Assembly (NCBI RefSeq): GCF_014650595.1 | Contig: NZ_BMVG01000030.1 | Coordinates: forward strand, 1 to 64,000 | Source: Streptomyces alanosinicus | GTDB taxonomy: Bacteria; Actinomycetota; Actinomycetes; Streptomycetales; Streptomycetaceae | Direction: 5' to 3' | DNA length: 64,000 nt | Shown here: positions 34,838 through 43,713 of the stretch, piece by piece | Numbering within the stretch: the stretch's first letter is position 1 | Layout: each line of letters starts with the position of its first letter | Made by a program: the position numbers and the translations under genes | Notes under the pieces: generated by a model | Databases searched by the model: none | What the model saw: the letters and a program-made list of their open reading frames with translations, nothing else | Told to the model about the DNA's origin: nothing

Positions 34838-35626
34838 TCAGCGCGCGTAGGACCCGAGGCCCACCAGGCAGTACACATACTCGTTGATGGTCGACCCGTT
34901 GATCGTGTAGCGGGAGGAAAAGGCGTACTGGGTCTGGGAGTTGTCGTTGCAGCGGCTCATGTCCGAGGTCAGCGGAATCGTCTCGATCACCTTGTAGTGC
35001 GCGTCGGACGCGGAGCAGGAGACCTCGTCCACCCCGCTGACGGACTGCGCGGTGGTGGAGTCCGGCAGGGTGCCGTTCAGGCAGGTGCCGGAGGTGTACG
35101 GGCTCGGCTCCGGGGTGGGGCTGGAGTACGGGTCGCTCGAATACGTGTCACTCGGATACGGATCGCTGGAGTACGTGTCGCTGGGGTACGGATCACTTGA
35201 GTACGGCGCACCGGTCGCCGTGGGCGAGTACGACGGCGAGTCCTCCGCGTAGCTGCCGGACGAACTGCCGCCGCCGGCGGTGTGGGCGGACTTCACCACG
35301 GCCGTCACGATGACGACGACGAGCGCCAGTACGGCGAGGACGGCGAGGACTCGCCCGCCCTGCCCCCGCCCCTGCCCCTGCCCGGGCGCGGGCGCGGGCG
35401 TGGGCGCGGCGGCCGGTCCGTCGACGACCCGGATGCGCAGCAGGACGTCGCGTCCGCCGAGCCGGACGGGCACGGTGTCGCCGTCGCGGACCGGCGGGAT
35501 GTGTATCGGCGGAAGGCCTGAACTGTCCGGCAGACGGATGGTCGTGCCGGCGGCCGCCTCCCGGGCGGTGAGGGAGATGGGTATCTCGGGAATCGCGGAG
35601 TTCTCGGGGTTCTCGGGTGACGACAC
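34838..35626 (-). CDS. Membrane protein with LppU/SCO3897-like outside domain
   Basis: 262 residues from GTG at 35626, which has AGGAG six bases ahead. The inside part (1-90) starts with ISLTAREAAAGTTIRLP and GRDVLLRIRV, like the substrate-binding repeat of DnaJ. A membrane segment (about 93-112) is followed by a Tyr/Ser/Asp/Pro repeat (YSSDPYPSDT units) and a Cys-containing domain (GTCLNG to YVYCLVGLG). It is adjacent to the lectin kinase gene on the same strand and may be its target. Function unknown. Confidence 0.75.
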   Translation of the reverse strand: MSSPENPENSAIPEIPISLTAREAAAGTTIRLPDSSGLPPIHIPPVRDGDTVPVRLGGRDVLLRIRVVDGPAAAPTPAPAPGQGQGRGQGGRVLAVLAVLALVVVIVTAVVKSAHTAGGGSSSGSYAEDSPSYSPTATGAPYSSDPYPSDTYSSDPYPSDTYSSDPYSSPTPEPSPYTSGTCLNGTLPDSTTAQSVSGVDEVSCSASDAHYKVIETIPLTSDMSRCNDNSQTQYAFSSRYTINGSTINEYVYCLVGLGSYAR

Positions 35627-35660
35627 CAGCCGCTCCTGGATGTGAGGATGAGGCAACCAG

Positions 35661-35701
35661 TGTGGGCCAACAGCCCACAGAACTAAAATATCCTTCTAGA
35701 A
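35661..35701. promoter_or_regulatory. AT-rich operator/promoter region between LppU-like and TetR genes
   Basis: Inverted repeat TGTGGGC (35661-35667) and GCCCACA (35673-35679), then TAAAAT (a -10-like box near 35684) and the palindrome TTCTAGAA (35694-35701). This is markedly AT-rich for the window and lies just before the TetR ATG at 35714, which lacks a clear ribosome site. Confidence 0.5.
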
Positions 35702-35713
35702 AAGTACTTCAGA

Positions 35714-36307
35714 ATGAGCCCCAAGCAGCAGCGTGGCGAGGCCACCGCCGAACAACTCCTGGACGCCGCACTGCGGGTGTACGCCGAGTCGGGCGAGCAG
35801 GGGCTGACGGTCGCGGCTCTGACCAGGGCGAGCGGGGTCAGCCTCGGCAGCCTCTACCACCACTTCGGCAGTGTCGACGGGCTGATGAACGCCCTGCTCA
35901 CGCGCTGGCTCGGCCGGCTGCTCGGCGAGCTGGTCACGGCGCTGGAGCACACCCGTACCGCGCACACCGGTATCCGTGCCCTGGTCAGGGCGTACCTGGA
36001 CTTCGTACAGCAGCACCGGGAGGCGGCGCTGCTGCTGCACTCCTCCTACGCCGACCGGCAGGGGATGACCGACGGGAAGCGGCTGCGGGACGCGCAGGAG
36101 GCCCGGCTGTCGCCGCTCGCGCAGTGGGCGGGGCGGTATGTCGACTCCGGTGACCTCGCCCCGCTCCCCCCGCCGCTGCTGGAGTCCCTGATCCTCGGCC
36201 CGGTCATCGGGGTCGCGCGGCGCTGGCTGTCCGGGATCGACGACGTGGATCTCGACCAGGCGGCGGTGCTGCTGCCGGACCGGATCTGGCGGTCGGTGGC
36301 CGCGTGA
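35714..36307 (+). CDS. TetR-family transcriptional regulator
   Basis: 197 residues. Helix-turn-helix at about 12-58 (GLTVAALTRASGVSLGSLYH). The C-terminal domain has AHTGIRALVRAYLDFVQQHR. It probably controls itself and the PanE-like gene that follows 140 bp later, or the divergent gene. No clear ribosome site, so translation may be leaderless. Confidence 0.86.
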   Translation: MSPKQQRGEATAEQLLDAALRVYAESGEQGLTVAALTRASGVSLGSLYHHFGSVDGLMNALLTRWLGRLLGELVTALEHTRTAHTGIRALVRAYLDFVQQHREAALLLHSSYADRQGMTDGKRLRDAQEARLSPLAQWAGRYVDSGDLAPLPPPLLESLILGPVIGVARRWLSGIDDVDLDQAAVLLPDRIWRSVAA

Positions 36308-36447
36308 GCAGGGGCGGTCTCCGCCCCATCCCCTGCGCATCCCCTCCCCTGGCCAGCGGGCCCTCCCCTCCCCTGGTCAGCGGGCCCGCCCGTGGTCCAG
36401 GCTGGCCCGTACCCGCTGTTCCGCGCCGTCCGGCCGCAGGAGTCCCC

Positions 36448-37467
36448 GTGTCCAAGCCTCGCTTCGCCGTCCTCGGCGCCGGCACCATCGGCTGCCATCT
36501 CGGCGGCCATCTGGCCGCCGCCGGGTACGAGGTGACCTTCATCGGCCGGCCCGCCGCGATGGACGTGCTGCGCGAGCGGGGCCTCACCCTCAGCACCTCC
36601 GTCCGCCCGCCCGTCCGCCTCACGCCGGACCGGCTGACCCTGGCCACCGGCGCCGAGGCCGCCGCCGGCGCCGACTATGTGCTGGTCACCGTGAAGAGCG
36701 CGGGCACCGGCGCCGCCGCCGGGGAGCTCGCCCCGCACCTCGCCCCCGGCACCGTCGTGGTCAGCTTCCAGAACGGACTGCACAACCCCGCCACCCTGCG
36801 CGCCGCGCTCCCCGGCCGCACCGTGCTGGCCGGGATGGTGCCCTACAACGTGGTGCGGTCCGAGCTGGGCACCGTGCACCAGGGCATGCCGGGCCGGCTC
36901 ATGACCGAGCCCGACGACGGGCTCGTCGCCGCGTTCCGCGAGGCGCGCCTCGCCATCGAGGCCCGCACCGACATGCCCGGCGTGCAGCACGGCAAGCTGC
37001 TACTCAACCTCAACAACGCGGTCAACGCCCTCTCCGGGCTGCCGCTCGCCGACCAGCTCGGCCGGCGGGCGTACCGCCGCTGTCTCGCGTTGTGCCAGCG
37101 CGAGGCTCTCGCCGCCTACCGGGCCGCCGGTGTCGCACCCGCCCGCCTCGGCCCCACCGCGCCCGGTGTCACGCCGTATCTGCTGGGGCTGCCCGACGCG
37201 GTCTTCCGGCGGGTGGCGGCGGCGTCCCTGCGGATCGACGCCCATGCCAGGTCCTCGATGTGGGAGGACCTGCGGCGGGGCCGCCCCACCGAGATCGACT
37301 CCCTGCAGGGCGAGATCGTCGGCCTCGCCGAGGCGCATGGGCTGAGCGCCCCTGTCAACGCCCGCCTCGTCACGCTGGTGCACGAGGCCGAGCGCGGCCC
37401 GCGCACCTGGAGCGGGCCCGAGCTGTACGCGGAGCTGCGGGCGGCACGGCGGCACGGGCGGTCCTGA
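36448..37467 (+). CDS. 2-dehydropantoate 2-reductase family enzyme (PanE/ApbA-like)
   Basis: 339 residues from GTG at 36448 with CAGGAG ahead. Rossmann NADP loop FAVLGAGTIGCHLGGHLA (about 6-23) and a catalytic-helix Lys region in KLLLNLNNAVNALSG. The family reduces ketopantoate in CoA synthesis, but many members act on other substrates. It shares the strand with the downstream deaminase and oxygenase genes. Confidence 0.85.
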   Translation: MSKPRFAVLGAGTIGCHLGGHLAAAGYEVTFIGRPAAMDVLRERGLTLSTSVRPPVRLTPDRLTLATGAEAAAGADYVLVTVKSAGTGAAAGELAPHLAPGTVVVSFQNGLHNPATLRAALPGRTVLAGMVPYNVVRSELGTVHQGMPGRLMTEPDDGLVAAFREARLAIEARTDMPGVQHGKLLLNLNNAVNALSGLPLADQLGRRAYRRCLALCQREALAAYRAAGVAPARLGPTAPGVTPYLLGLPDAVFRRVAAASLRIDAHARSSMWEDLRRGRPTEIDSLQGEIVGLAEAHGLSAPVNARLVTLVHEAERGPRTWSGPELYAELRAARRHGRS

Positions 37468-37524
37468 GCGTCGCCGGGCGCGGCCCCGTTGCCCGGTACT
37501 CCCCCCGCCCCGCACAGTGAAGGC

Positions 37525-37974
37525 ATGGACGAACGACAGGCCCGGCGCTGGCTCGCCACCGCGCTCGACGAGGCCCGTGCCGGACTGGCCGAGGGCGGGA
37601 TCCCGATCGGGGCCGCGCTCTACGCCCCCGACGGCACCCTCCTCGGCCGCGGCCGCAACCGGCGGGTCCAGGACGGCGATCCCTCGGCCCACGCGGAGAC
37701 GGCCGCGTTCCGCGCGGCGGGACGGCAGCGCGGCTACCGGGGTACGACCATGGTCACCACGCTCTCCCCGTGCTGGTACTGCAGCGGCCTGGTCCGCCAG
37801 TTCGGCATCTCCCGGGTGGTGATCGGCGAGGCCACCACCTTCCACGGCGGGCACGACTGGCTCGCCGGGCAGGGGGTGGAGATCGTGGTCCTGGAGGACC
37901 CCGAGTGCGTCGCGGTGATGCGCGCCTTCGTCAGGGACAACCCGGAGCTGTGGAATGAGGACATCGGTGAGTAG
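37525..37974 (+). CDS. Nucleoside/cytosine deaminase family protein
   Basis: 149 residues. Zinc-site motifs HAETA (His56, Glu58) and SPCWYC (Cys83, Cys86) are both intact. The overall sequence is closest to the fungal cytosine deaminase/bacterial guanine deaminase fold (CDA superfamily). Its stop overlaps the start of the oxygenase gene, so the two work or are expressed together. Substrate not decided by sequence. Confidence 0.87.
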   Translation: MDERQARRWLATALDEARAGLAEGGIPIGAALYAPDGTLLGRGRNRRVQDGDPSAHAETAAFRAAGRQRGYRGTTMVTTLSPCWYCSGLVRQFGISRVVIGEATTFHGGHDWLAGQGVEIVVLEDPECVAVMRAFVRDNPELWNEDIGE

Positions 37975-38932
37975 CGCACGCGTTCCCGTCATCGATCTGC
38001 GCCCCTGGCGGGGCGGCGCCGAGGAGACCCGCGCCGCCCTCGCCCGTACCGTCGACGAGGCCCTGCAGAGCGCCGGGTTCCTGCTGGTCACCGGGCACGG
38101 GGTGGACTCCGGGCTGCGGTCCGGGGTCCGGGAGGCGGCGCGGGCGTTCTTCCGGCTTCCCGAGGAGGTCAAGCGGCGGTACGCGGTGAAGGTCGGCGGC
38201 CGGGGCTGGCTCGGGCCCGGCGCGGAGGCCAACGGCTACGCGGAGGGCACCGAGACGCCGCCCGACCTGAAGGAGTCGCTGAGCTTCGCCACGGACGAGC
38301 CGTACGACGATCCCGTCGTCAACGCGCAGTGGTACGCGCCCAATGTGTGGCCCGCCGAGGTGCCCGGCCTCAAGGCGCTCGGCCAGGAGTACCTGACGCG
38401 GATGGCCGCCCTGGAGAAGGAGCTGCTGTCGCTGCTGGGGTACGCGCTGGGACTGGAACGCGACTTCTTCTCCCGGCACATGGACCATCCGACGTACGGC
38501 TTCAACATCAACTGGTATCCGGGCACGGAGGTGGTCGGCGAGCCGTTGCCGGGGCAGTTCCGGATCGGACCGCACACCGACTTCGGGACCGTCACCATCC
38601 TCGACCGGCAGGCCGGCAAGGGCGGGCTCCAGGTGTACACCGACGAAGGAGGGTGGCAGGACGCGCCGTACGATCCGGCCGCGTTCACCGTCAACATCGG
38701 TGATCTGCTGGCCCGTTGGACCGGTGACCGATGGCGGTCCGGGCGGCACCGGGTGCTGCCGCCGCCGGTCGACGCGCCCGCCGAGGAGCTGATGTCGCTC
38801 GTGTACTTCGGCGAGTGCACCCCCGGCACCCTCGTGCGGTCCGTGCCGGCGCCGGTGGGCCGGGTGGCGTATCCGCCGGTCGACTCGCATGTGTATCTGC
38901 GCGAGAAGCTCGACTCGATCACCGTCGGTTAA
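37967..38932 (+). CDS. Isopenicillin N synthase-like 2-oxoglutarate/Fe(II) oxygenase
   Basis: 321 residues from GTG at 37967 (GAGG seven bases ahead; ATG at 37955 also in frame). Iron ligands: HTDFG and the distal His in SGRHRV; DIOX_N region VPVIDLRPWRG at the start. It oxidises a small molecule. Overlaps the deaminase gene by 8 bp, which suggests joint use of a nucleobase or similar compound. Confidence 0.85.
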   Translation: MSSARVPVIDLRPWRGGAEETRAALARTVDEALQSAGFLLVTGHGVDSGLRSGVREAARAFFRLPEEVKRRYAVKVGGRGWLGPGAEANGYAEGTETPPDLKESLSFATDEPYDDPVVNAQWYAPNVWPAEVPGLKALGQEYLTRMAALEKELLSLLGYALGLERDFFSRHMDHPTYGFNINWYPGTEVVGEPLPGQFRIGPHTDFGTVTILDRQAGKGGLQVYTDEGGWQDAPYDPAAFTVNIGDLLARWTGDRWRSGRHRVLPPPVDAPAEELMSLVYFGECTPGTLVRSVPAPVGRVAYPPVDSHVYLREKLDSITVG

Positions 38933-39018
38933 TCCGTCTCGCGTTCGATCAGCCACCCGTTGGGGTGAAAAGAACCCGGCGCGCATGTCCCGGCCGCGTC
39001 CCACGGCATTGCCAAGGG

Positions 39019-39041
39019 AGGGGCCCGCGACCAGGGCCCCT
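39019..39041 (+). terminator. Terminator hairpin just ahead of the condensation-domain gene
   Basis: AGGGGCCC (39019-39026), seven-base loop, GGGCCCCT (39034-39041), then TTT. It is 87 bases past the oxygenase stop and 18 bases before the next start codon. It ends the upstream unit, or acts as an attenuator in the leader of the following gene. Confidence 0.7.
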
Positions 39042-39059
39042 TTCTGTGATGGGAGACGC

Positions 39060-40475
39060 GTGCGAATCACTGACATCCAGCGCTGCGAGGTCCGGCCGGG
39101 ACGGCTCGTCGAGTGGACACTGAGCCCGGCGACCGTGGCGGCGGCCACGGCGCTCCCGGAGGACTCCCGGCCACCCGCCTATATCCAGGAGTCGCACATC
39201 AGGACCGCCAAGTGCGTCCGGGAGGACGGGCTGTTCGTACCGACCTGGCTCGGCACCGGCTTCGACCTGCCGGGCCCGGTCGACCTCGATGTGCTCCAGG
39301 GGGCACTGCGCGCCTGGACGGTACGGCACGAGACGCTGCGCAGCGGATTCCGCTGGGCGGGCCCGTCGGGGGACGAACTGCGCCGCTTCACCCTCGACGC
39401 CGCCGATGTGACCCTGCACCGGGAGGAGGTCGGCGACTTCCCCGACGCGCAGGAACTGGTCGGGCATCTCCAGGACCGCTTCGACACCGTCGCGGACGCG
39501 CTGCGCTGGCCGAACCTGATCTACACCGCGGTCGTACGGGACGACGGCGCCAGCGTGTACATGGCCTTCGACCACAGCAACGTCGACGCCTACTCCCTGA
39601 CCCGGATCGCCTCCGACGTGCACGAGCTGTACACGGCGGGCCTCGCCGGCATCGAGCCCGACTCCCTCGACCCGCCGGCCAGTTACGTCGACTTCTGCGA
39701 GATCGAGCGGGCCGACGCGGACGCCATCGACGGCCGGCACTCCGTCGTGGAGCGCTGGCGCGAGTTCATCCGGCGCGGCGACGGCAGGCTGCCGGGCTTC
39801 CCGGTCGACCTCGGCCTGGAGCCGGACGGCCCGCTGCCGCGCCAGAAGATGCTGTGCGAGCCGCTCGCCGACGCGGACGAGGCGGCGGCGTTCGAGGCGT
39901 ACTGCAGGCCCTACGGCGGCAGCCTGGTCGGGCTGCTGGCCGCGACCGGGCTGATCGTGCACGAGCTGGGCGGGCACTCGGTGTACCGGACCGTGGTGCC
40001 GTTCCACACCCGGGTGAAGTCCCGCTGGAACGACTCGGTGGGCTGGTACGTGGGCGGCGCCCCCATCGAGGTCCCCCTCGGCCGTGCGACGGGCTTCCCG
40101 GACGCCCTGCGTGCGGTGCGCGGCGAACTGCAGGCCAACCGGCCGCTGGCCCGGATGCCGCTGGCCCGGGTGCTGAGGCTGCTCGGCGCGGACTTCCGGC
40201 CGACCTCGCCGGACCTGTACTCGATCGTCTCCTACCTCGACGCCCGGAGCGTGCCCGGCGCCGAACGCTGGGCCGAGCAGCGGGCGCACGCGCTGCTGCG
40301 GGTGTCGTACGGCGATCAGGTGTGCGTGTGGGTGAACCGGCTGCACGAGGGGCTGTGGCTGGCGAGCCGGTACCCGGACACGGATGTGGCGGCGAAGAAT
40401 CTGCGGCTGTATGCCGAGCGGCTGCGCGACCACATCTCCTCGGTGGCCCACGGCAGCCTGTCCGCGGTCTCCTAG
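39060..40475 (+). CDS. Stand-alone NRPS-type condensation domain protein
   Basis: 471 residues from GTG at 39060, GGGAG ahead. A condensation-fold protein (about the length of one C domain): the HHxxxD motif appears as DHSNVDA (His172, Asp176), with the first His changed to Asp; SVGWYVGGAPI and MPLARVLRLLG are later core regions. There are no NRPS modules nearby. It may be an acyltransferase acting on a free amine or alcohol, as PapA-type proteins do. Substrates unknown. Confidence 0.82.
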   Translation: MRITDIQRCEVRPGRLVEWTLSPATVAAATALPEDSRPPAYIQESHIRTAKCVREDGLFVPTWLGTGFDLPGPVDLDVLQGALRAWTVRHETLRSGFRWAGPSGDELRRFTLDAADVTLHREEVGDFPDAQELVGHLQDRFDTVADALRWPNLIYTAVVRDDGASVYMAFDHSNVDAYSLTRIASDVHELYTAGLAGIEPDSLDPPASYVDFCEIERADADAIDGRHSVVERWREFIRRGDGRLPGFPVDLGLEPDGPLPRQKMLCEPLADADEAAAFEAYCRPYGGSLVGLLAATGLIVHELGGHSVYRTVVPFHTRVKSRWNDSVGWYVGGAPIEVPLGRATGFPDALRAVRGELQANRPLARMPLARVLRLLGADFRPTSPDLYSIVSYLDARSVPGAERWAEQRAHALLRVSYGDQVCVWVNRLHEGLWLASRYPDTDVAAKNLRLYAERLRDHISSVAHGSLSAVS

Positions 40476-40485
40476 GACCCGGCCC

Positions 40486-40890
40486 CTAGGACCCAGCCCC
40501 CAGCCATTCGACCAGACGTTCGAATCGGCTGCGCCAGCTCGCCTCGCTCTCCCTCTCGCCCTGGAACTCATGGGTGAAGCGCAGCACGCTCCCGGTGTCC
40601 CCGGCCCGCTCCAGATGGAACCGGATCCGGCCGCCGCCCCCGACGGTGTACTCGGCGACCCGGTCGACGTCCCAGGCGGTGACCCGGCCGGAGCCCAGGT
40701 CACGCAGGCTGACCGCGCCGTCGAGGCGAGGCTGCAGAACGTCGACGGCGGTGCACCACGCCCCGAGTCCCTCAGGGGTGGCCACCGCCGGCCAGACGTC
40801 TTCCATGGGCCTCGGGAGCCGCACCAGGAAGTGGAGTATGTGCGTGTTCCCGTGGGTCCGGCTGGTGCCCTGTGCGATGGAACCGCTCAT
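40486..40890 (-). CDS. SRPBCC/START-like small-ligand protein
   Basis: 134 residues with the START-like pattern: RPMEDVWPAVATPEGLGAWC at the N-terminus, a central beta sheet and a long last helix (SRFERLVEWL). This polyketide-cyclase/AHSA1-type fold binds hydrophobic ligands. It is convergent with the condensation-domain gene, ten bases apart. Confidence 0.82.
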   Translation of the reverse strand: MSGSIAQGTSRTHGNTHILHFLVRLPRPMEDVWPAVATPEGLGAWCTAVDVLQPRLDGAVSLRDLGSGRVTAWDVDRVAEYTVGGGGRIRFHLERAGDTGSVLRFTHEFQGERESEASWRSRFERLVEWLGAGS

Positions 40891-40915
40891 GACACCAGTG
40901 TGGGCGCCCCTCGGC

Positions 40916-42016
40916 TCACACGCCCGCGTAGGAGTGCTTGCCGCTGACGAAGATGTTGACGCCGTAGTAGTTGAACAGCCAGCAGCCGAAGGCGATCATC
41001 GCCAGATAGGCGGCCTTGCGGCCCTTCCAGCCGGCCGTCGCGCGGGCGTGCAGATAGCAGGCGTAGGCGACCCAGGTGATGAAGGACCAGGTCTCCTTCG
41101 GGTCCCAGTTCCAGTAGCGGCCCCAGGCGTCGCCCGCCCAGATCGCGCCCGCGATGATCGTGAAGGTCCACAGCGGGAAGACGGCCGCGTTGACCCGGTA
41201 GGCGAACTTGTCCAGGGACGCCGAGGCGGGCAGCCGCTCCAGCACCGAGGTCGCGAACGCGCCCGGCTTGCCGCCGGTCTGCAGCTTGTTCTCGTAGGAG
41301 TCCTTGAACAGGTACAGGATCGTGGCGACCGCGCCGACGTAGAACACCGCACCGCAGAAGATCGCGGTGGAGACGTGGATGTACAGCCAGTACGAGTGCA
41401 GCGCGGGGACCAGCTGGTCGCTCGCGGTGTACAGGACGGTGACCGCGAGACCGAGGTCCAGCAGGACCGTGGTGATCAGGAACAGCCCGAGCCAGCGCAC
41501 GTTCTTCTTCAGCGCCAGCAGCGCCAGGTACACCCCGACGGCGACGGTGGAGAAGGTGATGTTGAACTCGTACATGTTGCCCCACGGCGCCCGCTGCACG
41601 GAGGCCGCGCGGGCGACGACACCGCACAGCTCCACCAGGAAGGCGAGCACCGTGAGGGACACGGCGATCCGGCCGTACAGGTCGCCCTGTACGTCACCGC
41701 CGTGCGCGCCGGGCCCGTCCGGCACATCGCGGGCGCCGGCCGCGGCGCGGACGACGACCCGGGGCCGCTCCAGTACGGCGGTGCCCCCGGCCCGCTTGAC
41801 GGTGACGGCGGGCGCGCTCGCCTTCCGCGTGTCCTCGGCGGTCAGCGCGGCCGCCGTGCGAGCGACCTTGCTGCGGCTGCCGAAGAGCCACTCGGCGATG
41901 TACGCGAAGAAGGCCAGGGTGTAGACGGCCATGGACGAGTAGATCAGCGTGTTGCTGATGCTCGCCAGATGTTCGTTGGTCGCGGCAGCGAGGTCGGCAG
42001 CGGCGGCGAGAGTCAC
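40916..42016 (-). CDS. ccsB: Cytochrome c biogenesis protein CcsB/ResC
   Basis: 366 residues, eight membrane segments. The heme-handling tryptophan-rich motif is WGRYWNWDPKETWSFITW (about 283-300), with His residues in the flanking helices. With ResB it moves heme across the membrane and joins it to cytochrome c. Overlaps resB by four bases. Confidence 0.93.
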   Translation of the reverse strand: MTLAAAADLAAATNEHLASISNTLIYSSMAVYTLAFFAYIAEWLFGSRSKVARTAAALTAEDTRKASAPAVTVKRAGGTAVLERPRVVVRAAAGARDVPDGPGAHGGDVQGDLYGRIAVSLTVLAFLVELCGVVARAASVQRAPWGNMYEFNITFSTVAVGVYLALLALKKNVRWLGLFLITTVLLDLGLAVTVLYTASDQLVPALHSYWLYIHVSTAIFCGAVFYVGAVATILYLFKDSYENKLQTGGKPGAFATSVLERLPASASLDKFAYRVNAAVFPLWTFTIIAGAIWAGDAWGRYWNWDPKETWSFITWVAYACYLHARATAGWKGRKAAYLAMIAFGCWLFNYYGVNIFVSGKHSYAGV

Positions 42017-43710
42017 TTCTCAGCCCCTTCGGCAGGTACGACGGAGGATTCGGTGGAGTCGTCGTCGGGTTCGGCGGCCCCCGGCGCCTGGTCGTAGAGG
42101 ATTCCGGCGAGGTCGCCCAGTTCCTCGGGCACCTTGGCGGACTCGCTGCGGCCGAGTCCGGCCATCTCGACGACCGTCACGCCGTCGGCGCCGCGCACCG
42201 CGCGCACCCACACCCGGCGCCGCTGGATGAACAGGGACGCGGCCAGACCGAAGATCGCGGCGATGGCACCGCCCAGCGCCCAGCCGCTGCCGGGCTCCTG
42301 GACGATCTCGAAGCCGGCCCATTCCTTGATGTCCTTCTCGAAGGTGACGGAGCCGGCACCGTTCGGCAGGGTGAGCGTGTCGCCCGGCTGCAGCAGCTTC
42401 TTCAGCAGCTGGCCCTTGCCGTCCTTGAACGCCTTCATGTGCGTCTTGTCGAGCTGGTACACGTTCTGGGTGCCCGCGTTGACCCCCAGGTCGCCGTGGT
42501 AGGCGTTCACCGCGAGCAGCGGGTTCACCAGCGCGGGGAACTGCGAGAGCATCGTGCCGCTCTTCGGGTCGAAGGTCGGCACGAAGAACGCCTGGAAGCC
42601 GAGCTGTTCCTTCTTGCCCTGCCCGTCGCGGTAGCCGTCCATCACCTTCACCACGCCGTTGGAGGTGACGTTTCCGTCGAGCGGCAGCAGCGGCACGGCG
42701 TCGTGGAAGACCTCCTTGCCCTTGCCGTCGCGCACGGTGATGACAGGCGCGTAGCCGTGGCTGACGAGGTAGACCTTGGAGTCGTCGATGGTCAGGGGCT
42801 TGTTGACCTGGACGGTGGCCGGCTGGTCCTTGCCGTACGCGCCCTTGCTGTAGGTGATCTTCGCTTCGAAGGTGCGCGGGGTGCCCCGGTTGGGGCCGTC
42901 GACCTCGTAGGTCGCCCTGAAGTCCTTCAGGTCGAAGCTGAACGGCACGAGGTCGTCGCCCCGGAACAGGCTGCCGGACTTGAAGTCGTCGTACTGCGGC
43001 AGCGCGTTGGCGAAGCCGTCGCCCTCGACCACCAGCTTGGTGCCGTCGGCCTTGTACAGCTGGCCGGAGGCGAAGGCGATCAGCAGCACGATCAGGGCGA
43101 CATGGAAGGCCAGGTTGCCCAGCTCGCGCAGATAGCCCTTCTCGGCGGCGACGGCGTCGCCGGCGAGATGGGCGCGGAAGCGGCGCTTCTTCAGCAGGGC
43201 GAGCGCGGCCTCGCGGACCTGCTCGGGCTCGGCCGTGGTGCGCCAGGTGGTGTACGCGGGCAGCCGGGTCAGCCGCTTCGGCGCGGCCGGCGGCCGGCCG
43301 CGCAGCTGGCCGACGAACTGCCAGGTGCGCGGGACGATACAGCCGATGAGGGAGACGAACAGCAGGATGTAGATCGCGGAGAACCACACCGAGCTGTAGA
43401 CGTGGAACAGGCCGAGCTTGTCGTAGATCGGCGCGAGCGTCGTGTGGGCCTTGCGGAAGTCGTCGACCTTGTTCAGGTCGGCGCCGGTCTGCGGGATGAG
43501 CGAGCCGGGGATCGCGCCGAGCGAGAGCAGCAGGAGCAGCAGCAGCGCGACCCGCATGGAGGTCAGCTGCCGCCAGAACCAGCGGGCCCAGCCGATGACA
43601 CCGAGGCCCGGCGCGACGGACAGCTCCTCGGCGGGCGCGGTGGACAGCTGGGAGCCGGCGGCGCCGAGGTCCTCCTGGTCCGGGGCGTTGTCGGTTTCGG
43701 TCTTGCTCAT
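42013..43710 (-). CDS. resB: Cytochrome c biogenesis protein ResB
   Basis: 565 residues. Three membrane segments near the start (about 52-75, 110-128, 208-226) and one near the C-terminus (about 484-502), with a large outside domain between. Motif GAIPGSLIPQ after the first helix is typical of ResB. It pairs with CcsB in system II cytochrome c maturation. Begins four bases after ccdA. Confidence 0.93.
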   Translation of the reverse strand: MSKTETDNAPDQEDLGAAGSQLSTAPAEELSVAPGLGVIGWARWFWRQLTSMRVALLLLLLLSLGAIPGSLIPQTGADLNKVDDFRKAHTTLAPIYDKLGLFHVYSSVWFSAIYILLFVSLIGCIVPRTWQFVGQLRGRPPAAPKRLTRLPAYTTWRTTAEPEQVREAALALLKKRRFRAHLAGDAVAAEKGYLRELGNLAFHVALIVLLIAFASGQLYKADGTKLVVEGDGFANALPQYDDFKSGSLFRGDDLVPFSFDLKDFRATYEVDGPNRGTPRTFEAKITYSKGAYGKDQPATVQVNKPLTIDDSKVYLVSHGYAPVITVRDGKGKEVFHDAVPLLPLDGNVTSNGVVKVMDGYRDGQGKKEQLGFQAFFVPTFDPKSGTMLSQFPALVNPLLAVNAYHGDLGVNAGTQNVYQLDKTHMKAFKDGKGQLLKKLLQPGDTLTLPNGAGSVTFEKDIKEWAGFEIVQEPGSGWALGGAIAAIFGLAASLFIQRRRVWVRAVRGADGVTVVEMAGLGRSESAKVPEELGDLAGILYDQAPGAAEPDDDSTESSVVPAEGAEK

Positions 43711-43713
43711 CGG

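Noticed and set aside
38889..39059. N-terminal extension of the condensation-domain protein
   Set aside because: The frame is open upstream, but it crosses a terminator hairpin and overlaps the oxygenase end; the GTG at 39060 has a proper ribosome site.
39060..40475. NRPS biosynthetic cluster
   Set aside because: Only a single condensation domain is present; there are no adenylation or carrier domains within the window.
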